Source: Calliphora vicina
Lineage: Eukaryota > Arthropoda > Insecta > Diptera > Calliphoridae
Assembly (NCBI RefSeq): GCF_958450345.1
Contig: NC_088780.1
Span: 157,648,726 to 157,712,725, forward strand
Length of the DNA: 64,000 nt
Direction: 5' to 3'
Shown: positions 11,311-22,229 of the stretch, piece by piece
Layout: every line of letters begins with the position of its first letter
How positions within the stretch are numbered: position 1 is the first letter of the stretch
The notes under the pieces: model-generated
The model's database searches: none
What the model was told of the DNA's origin: nothing
Seen by the model: the letters and a program-made list of their open reading frames with translations, nothing else
Position numbers and translations under genes: made by a program

Positions 11311-11340
11311 CAGAGAAAATAGTCCAATGACGAGGTGAAC

Positions 11341-12552
11341 AGTTTGCCAAATGTTTCTCCCAGTTAATTGATTGCATCGGGCTCTGCACAGTGGGGCAGA
11401 CAAATTTTTGGAAATAAATATGGCATTTCTAAACGGCGTAGACAAGAATTATTCGAGTTTAATTTATTAAAATGGGAAAATACTTTGGAGATAAATAGGG
11501 AACGCATCAAGGTTTCCGAAGCAGCTTTCAGTTTTCTGATTCCAGCTTTGGGATTTTTGAAAAAATAGGTCAAATTCAATATCTTACAGAAAAACATAAA
11601 ATTGTTATATGTTCTTAAAGAAATTTTTTAAAAAAAAATAAAAAAATAGTAAAAATTCACCTTTTCGCAAAAAAAAAGCAGCAAAAATCTACTATTTTTT
11701 GAATTTTTAAATTGAAGATTTTTTATAATTGATATTGCTCTAAAATCGTTTGTATATTATTGGTAATTCAGTTGTCTAACTTCCAATATACGATCTATAT
11801 TTTTCGAAAACCGGACCAAGGTATGGCAAAATTTTAAAATTTAAATTTTGAAATGCGTATAACTCGGAAATTATAAGAGATAAATATCACTAACCGAGCG
11901 AAATCGGATGTTTAACAAAAAATGGCGAGTTTTTTACATGTCGAATGTATCCGATGTCGCTCGGCTAGGTCTTGAAAAATCTAGTGATATTTATCTCTTA
12001 TAATTTCCGAGTTATAGGCATTTCAAAATTTAAATTTTAAAATTTTGCCATGCCTTGGTCCGCATTTCTAAATATAAAAATATAGGTCGTATATTGGATA
12101 GTTAGACAACTAAGTTACCAATAATATACAAACGTTTTTAGAACAATATCATTTATGGATCCAAAAATAAACAATCTTCAATTTATAAATTCAAAAAATA
12201 GTAGATTTTTGCTGTTTTTTTTTGGCGAAAAGGAGAATTTTTATTATTTTTTTTTTTTTGAAAAAAAAATTCTCTAAGAACATATAACAATTTTATGTTT
12301 TTTTGTTAGATATTGAATTTGACCTATTTTTTCTAAAATCCAAAAGCTGGGATCAGAAAACTGAATGCAGCTTCGGAAACCTTGATGCGTTCCCTATTTA
12401 TCTCCAAAGTATTTTCCCATTTTAATAAATTAAACTCGAATAATTCTTGTCTACGCCGTTTAGAAATGCCAGATTTATTTTCAAAAATTTGTCTGCCCCA
12501 CTGTGCAGAGCCCGGTGCAATCAATTAACTGGGAGAAATATTTAGCAAACAA
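11341..12552. mobile_element. foldback element FB1, 1.2-kb near-perfect palindrome
   Basis: The left arm (11,341-11,915) and right arm (11,955-12,552) are inverted copies around a centre near 11,935. Outer ends share TTTCTCCCAGTTAATTGATT, then GGGCTCTGCACAGTGGGGCA. Each arm carries the same open stretch (RRRQELFEFNLLKWENTLEI..., 11,368-11,568 plus and 12,333-12,524 minus), so that frame may once have been coding, but nothing recognisable is encoded. Foldback elements are dipteran DNA transposons with very long inverted repeats; I infer the class from structure only. Confidence 0.8.
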
Positions 12553-12625
12553 ATAACTTCCACAAATGAACCTATTAACTGGTCATTGAGCCCCCATACC
12601 TCCCATGGTGGAGCATTTGAAGGTC

Positions 12626-12800
12626 CCATTTTAATAACTTAAACTCGAAAATTCCTTGTCTACTACCACATCAAATATTATCCCGATTTGACCAGCCGTT
12701 TAGAAATGCCAGAATTATTTCCAAAAAGCGGGAATCGAACCTGGAACCCTCAGATTAATAGTCCAGCACAATATCGACTGGTCTATTGGAGCACCAACTA
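12626..12800 (-). repeat. SINE-like repeat with a tRNA-Lys-like head
   Basis: On the minus strand, 12,795 to 12,722 aligns with a tRNA-Lys: an A-box-like TAGACCAGTCG, an anticodon arm with ACTATTAATCT, and a B box GGTTCGATTCCC. The loop would read ATT where Lys has a TTT/CTT anticodon, and the acceptor stem does not close, so it is not a working tRNA. The body that follows (TGGCATTTCTAAACGG, TTATTAAAATGGGA) is also found in the FB1 arms, with a 31-base extra stretch here. Confidence 0.6.
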
Positions 12801-12931
12801 TTCCACCGGAATTATCATCGCTTTAAATGACATTTTCTGTTTAGTGTGAACAAAATTTTCAAATGAAATTATGGGTCAATTATGAGATTTTTGTTTTATT
12901 TTACTTTTGACATTGCTGAACCATCACCTAG

Positions 12932-13136
12932 GAGTATTTACCACACGGATGGGGCGGTAGCACCGGTTTTCGCTACAGTAGAAATGTTTTTAAAAAGTAT
13001 AATAAAATTAAGCAACAATCAGGTTTTATCTTCGAATAACCGAATTCCCTCAATACCCTACATTATTGCTGAAACTCTGAATGAAAAAACGAAGCTGCCA
13101 TTCATTCATGCAACACGCATTTTACCTCTTGCACAG
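12932..13136 (+). CDS. putative internal coding exon of an unrecognised protein
   Basis: An acceptor-like site (CATCACCTAG) follows a T-rich tract. The exon then runs open for 68 codons, beginning SIYHTDGAVAPVFATVEMFL, including LPFIHATRILPLAQ, and ends at a good donor, CAG|GTATTT. Its base composition and codon use are markedly less AT-rich than the surroundings, unlike any other ORF here. The entry phase is two bases from the previous exon and the exit phase is 0. I do not recognise the family. Upstream exons would lie outside the window or are too short to see. It could instead be a domesticated or pseudogene fragment. Confidence 0.5.
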
Positions 13137-13238
13137 GTATTTGATTCATTCATATCATTTTATTATTATTTTTATTATTTTTTTTTTAAATTTTTTATGT
13201 TGGTCGGATACAATTTCAAAACGTAAAACGTAACGGTT

Positions 13239-13300
13239 TTCTTTGTAGTAGTAGTAGTAGTTGTTTTTGCTGTTGCTATTGCTATTGCACTTGTTGTAGA
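13239..13300. repeat. simple trinucleotide tract
   Basis: GTAGTAGTAGTAGTTG followed by TGCTGTTGCTATTGCTATTG, an imperfect (GTN)n microsatellite just inside the inferred intron. Confidence 0.8.
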
Positions 13301-14740
13301 TGTTGCCGGTTAGTTATGAATTTATGGAATGTTTTATGCGAGTATCTTTTTGTATATGTGCATGTATGTATGTATCTTTGTGAATTATTTTCTATAAACG
13401 TTTCCTTTTATAAATTTAACCTTTTGTATGCAATTTCTTTTTGTACATTTTATTATGAAAGCAAAAGCCCTGTTAGATACAATTGCCATGAGAAATTGTT
13501 TATTTATATATTTTTTTTCCATATATTTTTTTGATATGATGAAAAATAGTTTTTGGTTGGTTATTTTATACTACCTTTATATACTACATATAATATAATC
13601 ATGAAAAAGGTTCTATTAAACCAGCAATTTATATTTCACGTTATACTAAATGTAGACTCCAATAAAGAATTTTTATATGGCAAATATTGTTTTGTGCATA
13701 TTGATGTTAAAGATTTTTTTTTTGCTTTTCTGCCAAATATTATTTGATTCAGTTTCATTTTATAGCAAAATAGTTCAGTGTAGCTTAATAGAGTGTAAAT
13801 AGTATTGAAAATTCGGTTTAATAGAGGGCTTTAATCCGGCAATTACTTTAAGAAATATTCTTTATAAGAATCGTTCTAAATTGGCATTGTCACATATCGA
13901 TGTTCAAAGTTCAAATTTAATATACTATGTACATAAAATCACAAAATATCAAAAGTGAATAACTTTCTTTATGCATTCTAGTTTCAATGTATTTTCCTAA
14001 GATTCCTTTTCTATTGCACACAGGAATTTGAACCAAAAAATTGCCCTTGAATAAAGGTTATCTCAAAACAGATATCCTCCATTTTCTAAAGAGTTTCCTC
14101 TATTGAATCGTTTATTTCAAAAACCAGCCAAGCAATAAAAAAATCCAAAATTGAGTTTTTGGGCGATTACAGTTTGTAAAAGTAAAAGGATCGTTTAATG
14201 AAAAAAAAATAAGTACTGCCCCCTATTATGGTGAAGCAAAGCTGAGACATCCGCGTTTAGTGCAGAAAGAAGTTAAGTGACTTCTTTCTGCAAATGTTGT
14301 AGATCTCATCAATTGTGAAAAAGATAAACGATTAACAAGCTCTAAAACCCTACTTGGTTGGCTATGAAGAGTTTTGTTGGAATAATTTTCAATGGTCTAC
14401 AACGATAGCAGAATGATCTAAAGAACGAGTGTATGATGATGAAGAGTTATTTCAGAACAAATATGTATATTTGAGTAAGATGCAAAAATTTTTAAAAATT
14501 CACTTGGCATTTTACTTTTGAAGTTGCTAATAAGATTAGAATATTTCTTAAGTGCAAACTTTATATTATTTTTTTCATAAATAAAAAGAGTTTTATGTTT
14601 ATTAAAAAGCTACACAAATGGATAAGAAATATTATAAATTTTGTAAAAGTAATCAGTAGGTTGTTAGGAAGTTTTCTTTGATTTAATCGAAATCAATAAT
14701 TTATTGCTTGACTTGTTTTTGAAATAGATGATTCGATTAC
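13301..14740. other. AT-rich intronic DNA, no gene
   Basis: Short ORFs of 60-75 codons here are low-complexity. The only local structure is an 11-bp hairpin at 14,261-14,290 (GCAGAAAGAAG and its inverse). Confidence 0.55.
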
Positions 14741-15025
14741 ATTGTGTGTAATTTTTTTGAGTCATAAAAATAAAAGACCAAAAAAAAAGACCCGTGTCTC
14801 CCAGTTTTGCCCAAAGTCGTGCACTTTTTTATGGGCCCCCAAAGATTTGGGGCCTCGGTGTCATTTTTGAAAAAAATTATCATTTTCTCATGCTCATATC
14901 TTGCAAACAGTTCAGAATTTTGATTTACTTTCTGAGGCAAAGTTGTAGCCCTTGTCAAAAAGAACAAAAATTGTGAACATATAAATTCAAAAAAATGTAT
15001 CTTTAACTTTATCAAAATCGCAAAA
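14741..15025. repeat. family C repeat, terminal fragment
   Basis: Begins GTGTGTAATTTTTTTGAGTC and contains GTGTCTCCCAGTTTTGCCC, ATGGGCCCCCAAAGATTTGG and GAGGCAAAGTTGTAGCCC. The same sequence, inverted, ends the copy at 18,935-19,613, and part recurs at 50,385-50,878. Probably the end of an unclassified DNA element; the ORFs across it (14,737-15,030) are not conserved between copies. Confidence 0.65.
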
Positions 15026-15479
15026 AACATAACATGAACCTTACTGAAGTGCAGAGTAAACGCAGCATAAAAATTAAAAAATAAATTTTTCTGATTGACA
15101 TTGAAATTTTTCGTCCCAATACCCTTTGGTATTGTCTGTCACATTTTGAGTTTAATTTATATAAATTTTATTGAATGACAACAATTATTTTTATTTATTG
15201 ATTTGCACTCAGTTTATGTCAATCCCGGCAGTTAAGCAAGTAAAGACAGTAATTGTCACAAATGTCTGATCACTTGGCTGACTCCAATTTATATATTTTA
15301 GTCATTTGACACATATGTATGTACTCTTTGTAGTGCAGGGAGTAGCCAATTGTTTACCTTATACATCCCAGATAATCTAGCGTGAAGGCAATTACCACTT
15401 AAGTGTCTCTAAGTAATCTAGAGTGTAGTCATTTTTAACGTTTTGTGAGTAATTCGTATAAACTGGTTTTATACAAATT

Positions 15480-15698
15480 GGGTGAATTCCAAAATGTATG
15501 TATGCAATGCAACGTTAAAAAGTCGAGCGATTCTTAACGCAACCGTGTAAATTTTGATAATGTTTCATATCGCAAAATGTATGAAAAAGTAAAAACAGGC
15601 AGTATGATAAGTTTTTTTTAAATTTTAACTACGCGTTTGCATGCTTTGTCTTGATAAAGTTATGACTGCATTGCATACATACATTTTGGAATTCACCC
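15480..15698. mobile_element. MITE with 32-bp perfect terminal inverted repeats
   Basis: The ends start GGGTGAATTCCAAAATGTAT, and the 32-bp inverted repeats (15,480-15,511 and 15,667-15,698) are identical. ATT flanks both sides (15,477-15,479 and 15,699-15,701), compatible with a 3-bp duplication as in PIF/Harbinger elements. 219 bp, non-coding. The perfect ends suggest recent insertion. Confidence 0.75.
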
Positions 15699-15972
15699 AT
15701 TGTGTTGATATAATTCTCATACTGTTTATTTTTATTTTTGCTTAAGTATACTGATATCCAATATAACTTAGCATGAATTCAATAGTCACTTTAATGTCTC
15801 TTAGTAACCTCTAGTGTAATCACTTTAAACGTTTATTTTGTACTGCACTTTAGAAAGCAATCCATTGGAAAGTTGTGCGAGGATGGTTTGTTTAGCTGAC
15901 TATTTGAGATCATGCCGTACATGTTAAAATAACTAGTTATGTGGCTGATCAGGTAACCAGTTTGGTAGCTAG

Positions 15973-17182
15973 TAGGGTATTCATTCGACTAATGGTCGTT
16001 CGATTAATCGAGTATGGCCAATGGCCATTTTTAAATTGTTCGAATAATTATTCGTAAGAAATTACTCGATTAATCGAACGACCTGAATTCAAATACAATA
16101 TATATTATTAAAGTATTAAGTACTTTTTTATGTCGTTCATCAATTCGGGATTTAAATTGAGTAAATTAATTATTCTCTATTTCTAAATTATTTATAACAA
16201 ATTGTATTATACATCAAGCTCTATCAACGTTGCCGAATCTTTGCTTAATAAAGTGGTCTTGGGGAATTACACAATAAAGGGAATCTGTCCAAAGTTTGAT
16301 ATCATTGTCAGTGAACTTGGCTAATTTGAAGTCAGGCAGTGCATGATTGACGCATTTACAAATACTCAAAAAGTTTATTACCATGTTAGACAAAGATGTT
16401 CAACGATGTTCAAAATCATGTATAAGACGAACTCCATGCTTTTCTTGCAACAAAACGATAGTTTGCAATATTTGTGTTTATCATTCGATTTATTAAATAT
16501 TTTGCAACACTTACGTACGCGGTTAATAACATCACTTATATACATATATTTAAAGATCCTCAATATCACTTTCGATGACCGTTTCAAAATCACATTCTCC
16601 ATCACATTCAACTCTACTTTAATCTAAGTTAATATTTTGATTATTAATTGGGATTCTTCTAATATTTCGCCAGCTAAATAAAAAATATTTTATTCCGTAC
16701 CTTTTATTTTCATTGGTTCAAGTCCTAAGTTAAAAATTTTTAAAGAGTTGTTTTTAGAATTGTAACTTTTTGCAGTAATATTTATATATTTATAGAAGGA
16801 GCTATCGGAACACTCATCTACAGTGATCGAATGTCCCTTTGTCCAACTAGCTCAAATTTTTTAAAGCATTGTTTTGCTGATTGTTAATCTGATCAGAATA
16901 TTTCTGATGAAAATTTAATGATGGACTTTGTTTTCGAATTTTTTTAACATTATCAATATTTGAATTGTTAACTTTAACGTTATTTTTTGTTTTTCTTTAA
17001 CAATAAAATATTAAAAAACCGACATCAAAACTTCATTCTTTACTTTTTAAAAAAAATAAATTATTCGAATAATTCGATTAATTTTAAACGTGCCATCGAA
17101 TTATTCGAACAAGTTAAAATCTCTTATTCGAATTATTCGTTTTATTCGAACAAGAGAAAAATCGAATAATTCGATTACCCTA
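15973..17182 (-). mobile_element. hAT element, decayed, with 8-bp target duplication
   Basis: The termini TAGGGTATTC and TTACCCTA are inverted. The flanking GTAGCTAG is a perfect 8-bp direct repeat (15,965-15,972 and 17,183-17,190), diagnostic for hAT. Subterminal regions are rich in ATTCGAATAATTCGATTAAT motifs, the likely transposase-binding repeats. Length is 1,210 bp, shorter than an autonomous hAT; remnants of the transposase lie in the middle on the minus strand. Confidence 0.9.
16150..16611 (-). pseudogene. hAT transposase middle-domain remnant
   Basis: Minus-strand words in shifting frames follow hAT order: VINRVRKCCKIFNKSND (the v-kvR--v--f-kS stretch), then GVRLIHDFEHR-TSLSNM (equivalent to the D-TRW-S--M motif, with a stop where W is expected), then SKDSATLIELDV (equivalent to LS---AT---). 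Frameshifts and stops show it is dead. The N-terminal zinc-finger part and the C-terminal dimerisation region are missing. Confidence 0.65.
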
Positions 17183-17412
17183 GTAGCTAGTAAGGTAACT
17201 GACGCTATTTAACCAGTATGTGAATCCAATGTGTTGACTACTTTGGACCAGCTATTAGACAGTCTCATTGTAATCAAAAAGGGTCAATTGACTCCCTGAT
17301 TAGGACATGTACGTGTTAAAATAACTATTCACGTATCTATTGAAATAACTAGTACCCACCCTAAATGATTGGTAAAATTACTAGTTCGGGACTGTCTCCT
17401 AGAACTGCTGGG

Positions 17413-18692
17413 ATATGTTCAAAAGAATAATGTAGCTGTATTGTGAAATAATTTTTGTGTGTATTTGCAAATGTGAATTTATATTTTATCTATTGTTGTA
17501 ATAAGAGACATTGATTGAATGATCCACAGTGATGGCCCAGAGAATTGTTAAATTGTGCCTGTAGACCAATAAATTTATTGTTTAATTATGAATGTGCTCA
17601 GCTATATACTTAGTTATAAAATATTTTGGTTAAATTGAATATTAATAAGTACTAATTAAGTGAATTTGTAAACACTTTTAAAATAAAATGAAATATTTTC
17701 ATTGGGTTTAAATATTTGTAATTTTTTATATTGAGTGTGTATAACATATTAAAACTTTTGAATATTTCTGTTATTGCTGTGTATTGGTTTTTTATAAATT
17801 ATTTGATAAATTATATTTTTGTGTAATTTTTAAAATGAACAAAATATACACATAGAAAAAATCCATTTTTTTTTTAGCCAGTTTGTTTGAATGAAATAAT
17901 TGCTTTTATATTTTTGCTGTTTCTCTTTTTTCCTTCAGTGGAAAAATAATTACATTTATTTAATAGAAGATAAATGAGTTATTTTAAGTCATTTATTATG
18001 TAGTTTAATTTTTTTTTGTGCTGCTGTTATAGAGACCATAGTTAGTGCAAACAAATAAACATACAGTGAATGACAATATTTGAAACTTATTTTGAAAATG
18101 TTACTACTCACTTTTATAAATAATTTATTTATATAAACATTATTTTAGCAACAAATAAAAAAGAAAACTAGATTTTATAAGAACTATATTTCTTATATTG
18201 TTACCCACTGTTTATCTGTAAATACCCTGTAGTTTTAAAGGCAGCAATTATTAACTTTGCAATGGCTTTAATGCTACTTTGGCAGGTCGACTTTATTCTG
18301 ATGGCTGTTTAAAAGGAACATTGACTCCAGTTATATAAAAAATTAAATTACTGTGTCGATCGTTGAGTGAGTGGAGATTTTCCTTTAAAAAAATCAGCTT
18401 GAGTGTTGTTATTCGTGGTTGATTAAACTGTAAATGGTTAGGGAATATTTTTTAATGAACTCGAATTCGAGGCACTGATCTCATGTGGATAATATTGATT
18501 CACAGATGGATGTTCATATTTCTAAACTTGGAATGTTAAATGCAATCGAGAAGTGGGAAAGGGGTTACAAAGTCGGTCTACGATTACTAATTAAAGAATA
18601 TCCAAACTCATTCGACCCTCACTTATAAGAAGAACAACTAGGGCTCTTGTAAATCAATAGAACTTCTAATAGGTATTCTGGGAATGTGTTCC
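17413..18692. other. AT-rich intronic DNA, nothing seen
   Basis: Long T- and A-rich runs. No exon-like openings and no bounded repeats recognised. Confidence 0.55.
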
Positions 18693-18700
18693 CTGCCTAC

Positions 18701-19676
18701 TAGGGTATTCAAAATATTCGATTATTCTCTTGAATAATCAGAATAAGAGATTTTAACTTTTTCGAATAATTCGATCACACGTTTAAAATTAATCGAATTA
18801 TTCGAATAATCTAAATTTTTTTAAAAAAGGTAAAGAATGAAGTTTTGATGTAGATTTTTTAATATTTTATTGTTAAAAACATTCGAAAACAAAAATACAT
18901 CATACATCATTAAATATAAATCAGAAATGATGAACAGTTATGAATTTTGATTTACTCTTTGAGGCAAAGTTGTAGCCCTTGACATAAAAAAGATATAAAA
19001 TCAAAAAAAACTTCCCGAGCAAAAAACCTAAAAAAAAATCCAAATACATTTTTAAGGCTGCCTAAAAGTATGCTTTAGTTTATAATAATTTAATAGTTTA
19101 TGGCCCAAAACACTTATTTCCTTTAGTTTTTTCATATTAACTTATATTGACCTACCTAAACGGTGTTAAGAATCATTCCTAGGAAGTTCATGTGTTCTAG
19201 AAAGTTGTTTATTGAGATCTTAGGTACATTTTTGTGGTTGATTGTTTACTTGAATTTTGAACGGTTTGCTACCTATGGGCTCGAACAGGGAAAAAAGGTA
19301 AAAAATCGAATTTTTAAAGTTTTTTGCAAATTTGATCTTGAAGATGAAGTTTTTTTGATTTTATATGATCAAAATTTGTGTTCTCTTAGACAAGGATTAC
19401 AACTTTGTTTAGAGAGTAAATCAAAATTCCAAACTGTTTGCAAGATATGAGCCTGAGAAAATGGTCACTTTTTTGCAAGAAATTACACCGAGGCCCCAAA
19501 TCTTGAGGGGCCCATAATAAAGTGCATGGCTTTAGGCAAAACTGGGAGACACGGATTTGTTTTTTTTTGGTCTCTTATTTTTTATGACTCAAAAAATTAC
19601 ACACAGTGTTATTCTTCATAAAATTTTTCGAAATTATTCGATTAATCGAACGATCATTACTAGAATGAATACCCTA
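18701..19676 (+). mobile_element. second hAT of the same family, with a family C insertion
   Basis: The termini TAGGGTATTC and GAATACCCTA are perfect 10-bp inverted repeats. The flanking 8-mers CTGCCTAC (18,693-18,700) and CTGCCAAC (19,677-19,684) match 7 of 8. The left 230 bp is the inverted counterpart of the right end of the hAT at 15,973-17,182 (AAGAGATTTTAACTT, ACGTTTAAAATTAATCGAAT). The internal part has been replaced by a family C repeat, so no transposase remains. Confidence 0.85.
18935..19613. repeat. family C repeat nested in the second hAT
   Basis: The right end reads AATTACACACAGTG, the inverse of the family C terminus at 14,741. A short inverted piece (GAGGCAAAGTTGTAGCCC) at the left end pairs with the right part. 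The centre (AAAGTATGCTTTAGTTTA, TTATTGAGATCTTAGGTACA) aligns with 50,385-50,878. A 95-codon ORF (19,163-19,450) is not preserved in the other copy, so it is not considered a gene. Confidence 0.75.
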
Positions 19677-19684
19677 CTGCCAAC

Positions 19685-20625
19685 TGTAAAAGTTGTTTTC
19701 AATAGGGAAAAAGATGTAAGAAAGCACACTTTAGAATCAAAAACGGACAACCTACCAAAAAATATATATCTTTGAAAACTTTCAAAACCAATTGAATGCC
19801 TAACTATAAAAAGAGAGAAAAGTAAGATGGGGTAACCAACAATGTTTTTGTTTCCGGAACAAGTTCCCAGTATTGCAGGGTATAAACATTTATACGTATG
19901 CAGAAGTTAATGTAGATTGTTTTTTCCTGGCATTAAATTGTGGGTGTGGTTGATCTTTGCTTTTGTTTGGACTGGTATATAGAGTGAAAAATCTCCACCA
20001 TGTTGTTGGTGGTTTACAAATGAATGATATTGGTTTTATTTTTTTTTAAGAATTTTTTTTTTCTGCTCCCATATATAAATAATTCATTTTATTATTCAAT
20101 AAACTGAAAGAAGATTTAAACGATTTTTTCGCCTACAATTTTTTATTACACAATAAAGACAATTATGGGATGGAGATGTTTAATTGTCTTAAATTCTTTA
20201 GATTTATTTAAATAATAAAAATATATATACTTGAAAAAAAAAAACATATTGAGAAATAACAAGTAATATTTTTATATTCGGCTGTGTCTAATATCTGACA
20301 ATTAAATATTGATATGATATGTATTATGGCCTGAACCTCACAAAAGTTTGTAGAAAGATTTAGATTTGTGTTCAATTTCATCCCGATATTAATTATAGGA
20401 CAATTTTGAATGTTCAAGTCATTTTCAGAGGGGGATCTTATTTGGGCACAAGGGAAAAATGTCGATCGATTTTCGACATACTTTACAGTATAATTTCAGA
20501 GTACTTACAACTAATTTTGTATTCAGGGGGGATATTTGTATGGGTGCTAAGTAAAATCGTCGTCCGATATTGGGCATTAAATCTATCAAAATATATTTAA
20601 AATGAAAACGTATTTAAATAAATAT
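19685..20625. other. AT-rich DNA with a decayed family B-like stretch
   Basis: No gene. At 20,400-20,560, phrases such as GGGGGATCTTATTTGGGC and GATATTTGTATGGGTGCTAA vaguely follow the reverse of family B (GCGGGTCTTATACGGGAGC); I regard this as an old copy at low confidence. Confidence 0.4.
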
Positions 20626-20929
20626 TTATACCCTACACCACCATAGTGGGTTAGAGATGAGCGATCCCGTGATTTTGAAGAACGTCGTTCTCAGTGAACG
20701 TGATTTATAAATCACTGTTCTTTTAAACAGTTACCGTGATCACGTTTTGTCTATCTTAAGCAAAATAACAATTATGTTAAGAACAATATATTATGTATTA
20801 TTTTCATTCTTAAATCTGCTGATTTAAAAACGTTTTTTTAAAAAAAATAGGAAAATAACAGAATTAAGTAAATGCAATAAAATTTTAAGAGAATTAACTT
20901 AACATTTTATTTTATACACTGTGTTGGAG

Positions 20930-21349
20930 TGGTCCAAACTTCTATTCACACACAACTCCCGGTATACACAGGGGTTAAATATTTTATTAATTTTTTTGTT
21001 TAGTATAATTTCATTATTTTTTTTTGGTTCTAGTTTAAAGATTTTTTAGTTTTAATTAGTTTTAAAATTTAGCTTTTAAGTTTTTTTAGTATTAAGTTTA
21101 ATTAAAAGTAGATATAACTCTACTAGGATAGCTAAATGCCGGGAGCAAGCATTGTTTTCTTCAAAATTAACATTTAATTTTACATATAATTAATTCTTCT
21201 CAAATATTGATAAGCTAGTCGCATTACCAATTGAATACTCATGTAATTAAAATAATACGTTATAGTTTTAAGTTTTCTTATAATATTTAATGTTTGTAAA
21301 TCTTGAAATATGAAAAAAAGAAGTCTCAATAAAGTTAACTAACTAACTA
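20930..21349 (+). mobile_element. 5'-truncated LINE 3' end nested in the hAT element
   Basis: Bounded by a perfect 14-bp target duplication ACACTGTGTTGGAG (20,916-20,929 and 21,350-21,363). The insert ends with an AATAAAG signal followed by a tail of TAAC repeats (TTAACTAACTAACTAA), as in LINEs that end in short tandem repeats instead of poly(A). Only 3' untranslated sequence is present, so the family is unknown. Confidence 0.85.
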
Positions 21350-21392
21350 ACACTGTGTTGGAGATAAATAAAATTATGCGCCTAAAAATAGG

Positions 21393-21760
21393 CAGTAACT
21401 GAATGTTGAAAAATATGTATAAAAGAACGACATTTAACAGTTTGTTGAAATATGTAAAAGAACGACATTAAAAGTACCTGTTACTTTCTTGTTTTGTCAC
21501 CAGTGATTTTTTAAAACGGTACCAATGAATGTTGAAAGATATAAAAGAACGACATTTAACAGTACAATATTAAATGTACCTATTACTACAATTGTTCCAG
21601 TTATTTTTCTAAAACGTTACCAGTGAATGTTGAAAAATATAAAAGAACAACATTTAACAGTATGTTGAAAAATATAAAAGAACGACTTAAATGTACCTGT
21701 TACTTGCAATAGTCAGTAACTGTTGTTACCAGTGATTTTTCAATCACAGTGATTAAATCA
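21393..21760. repeat. subterminal tandem repeats in the hAT element
   Basis: About three copies of a roughly 100-125-bp unit, each with TATAAAAGAACGACATTTAA and a GTTACCAGTGATTTTT-like closing stretch. Repeats near the ends are typical of hAT transposase-binding regions. Confidence 0.7.
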
Positions 21761-22229
21761 CATGTATGGAAATATCGCTCATCTCTATAGTGGGTAGTGT
21801 ATAATGCGTTTGTGCAAATGTTTGTAACGCCCAAAAATATTGGTCTAACCTTAAAGTATACCGATCGACTTAGAATCACTTTCTGAGTCGATTAAGCGAT
21901 GTCCGTCTGGCTGGCTATCCATGTAAACCTTAGTCATAGCTCCCATATAGACCCGCTTCCGAAAATCACTTGAAAGTGCATAAATCTCTTAAAAATGTTG
22001 GTATATACACAAAATTCAACATAAATAACTTTCATATAGACATAAATCAAACGACCTAATTTAATGGTGATCGGTCCATAATTGGTCATAGCTCCCATAT
22101 AAGGCCCACTTCCGAAAATCACTCACGAATATAAATTATTGAAATTTTAAAAGAAAAATGTTTTTGCTCATTTACTTGGTGAAGGGTATGATATGGTCGG
22201 GCTTGACCGACCATACTTTCTTACTCGTT

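Larger units (their letters stand above)
15225..17412. mobile_element. family D terminal-inverted-repeat element, heavily interrupted
   Basis: The left end CCCGGCAGTTAAGC and the right end GAACTGCTGGG are imperfect inverted repeats. A short copy of the same family (39,262-39,537, opposite orientation) has both ends close together, which supports the boundaries. The block AATCTAGAGTGTAGTCATTT and its relative near 15,815 are internal repeats. A MITE (15,480-15,698) and a hAT element (15,973-17,182) are inserted in it. Superfamily unknown. Confidence 0.55.
20652..21787. mobile_element. non-autonomous hAT element in family B
   Basis: 14-bp perfect terminal inverted repeats TAGAGATGAGCGAT. The flanking 8-bp direct repeat TAGTGGGT (20,644-20,651 and 21,788-21,795) is perfect, and excising the insert restores the family B sequence ACCATAGTGGGTAGTG. 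1,136 bp, of which 420 bp is a later LINE insertion. No transposase domain is seen. Confidence 0.93.
20627..22229 (+). repeat. mini-me-like family B copy, interrupted by a hAT element
   Basis: Starts TATACCCTACACCACCATAG, resumes after the insert with TGTTTGTAACGCCCAAAAAT, ATGTCCGTCTGGCTGGC (a short GTCY-type stretch), GTCATAGCTCCCATATAG, and ends with the hairpin GGTCGGGCTTGACCGACC followed by CTTTCTTAC. This organisation (TATACCCT start, GTCY proto-microsatellite, hairpin then T-rich end) resembles the dipteran mini-me/DINE-1 class; assignment is by structure. Confidence 0.8.

Noticed and set aside
12722..12795. Functional tRNA-Lys gene
   Set aside because: The B box is good but the acceptor stem fails to pair, the anticodon loop is altered, and a repeat body follows; it is a SINE-like pseudogene head.
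14737..15030. 97-codon minus-strand ORF
   Set aside because: Lies wholly in the family C repeat; the equivalent frame is not kept in the copies at 19 and 50 kb.
19163..19450. 95-codon ORF
   Set aside because: The aligned copy at 50.4-50.7 kb has stops and frameshifts in this frame, so there is no selection on it.
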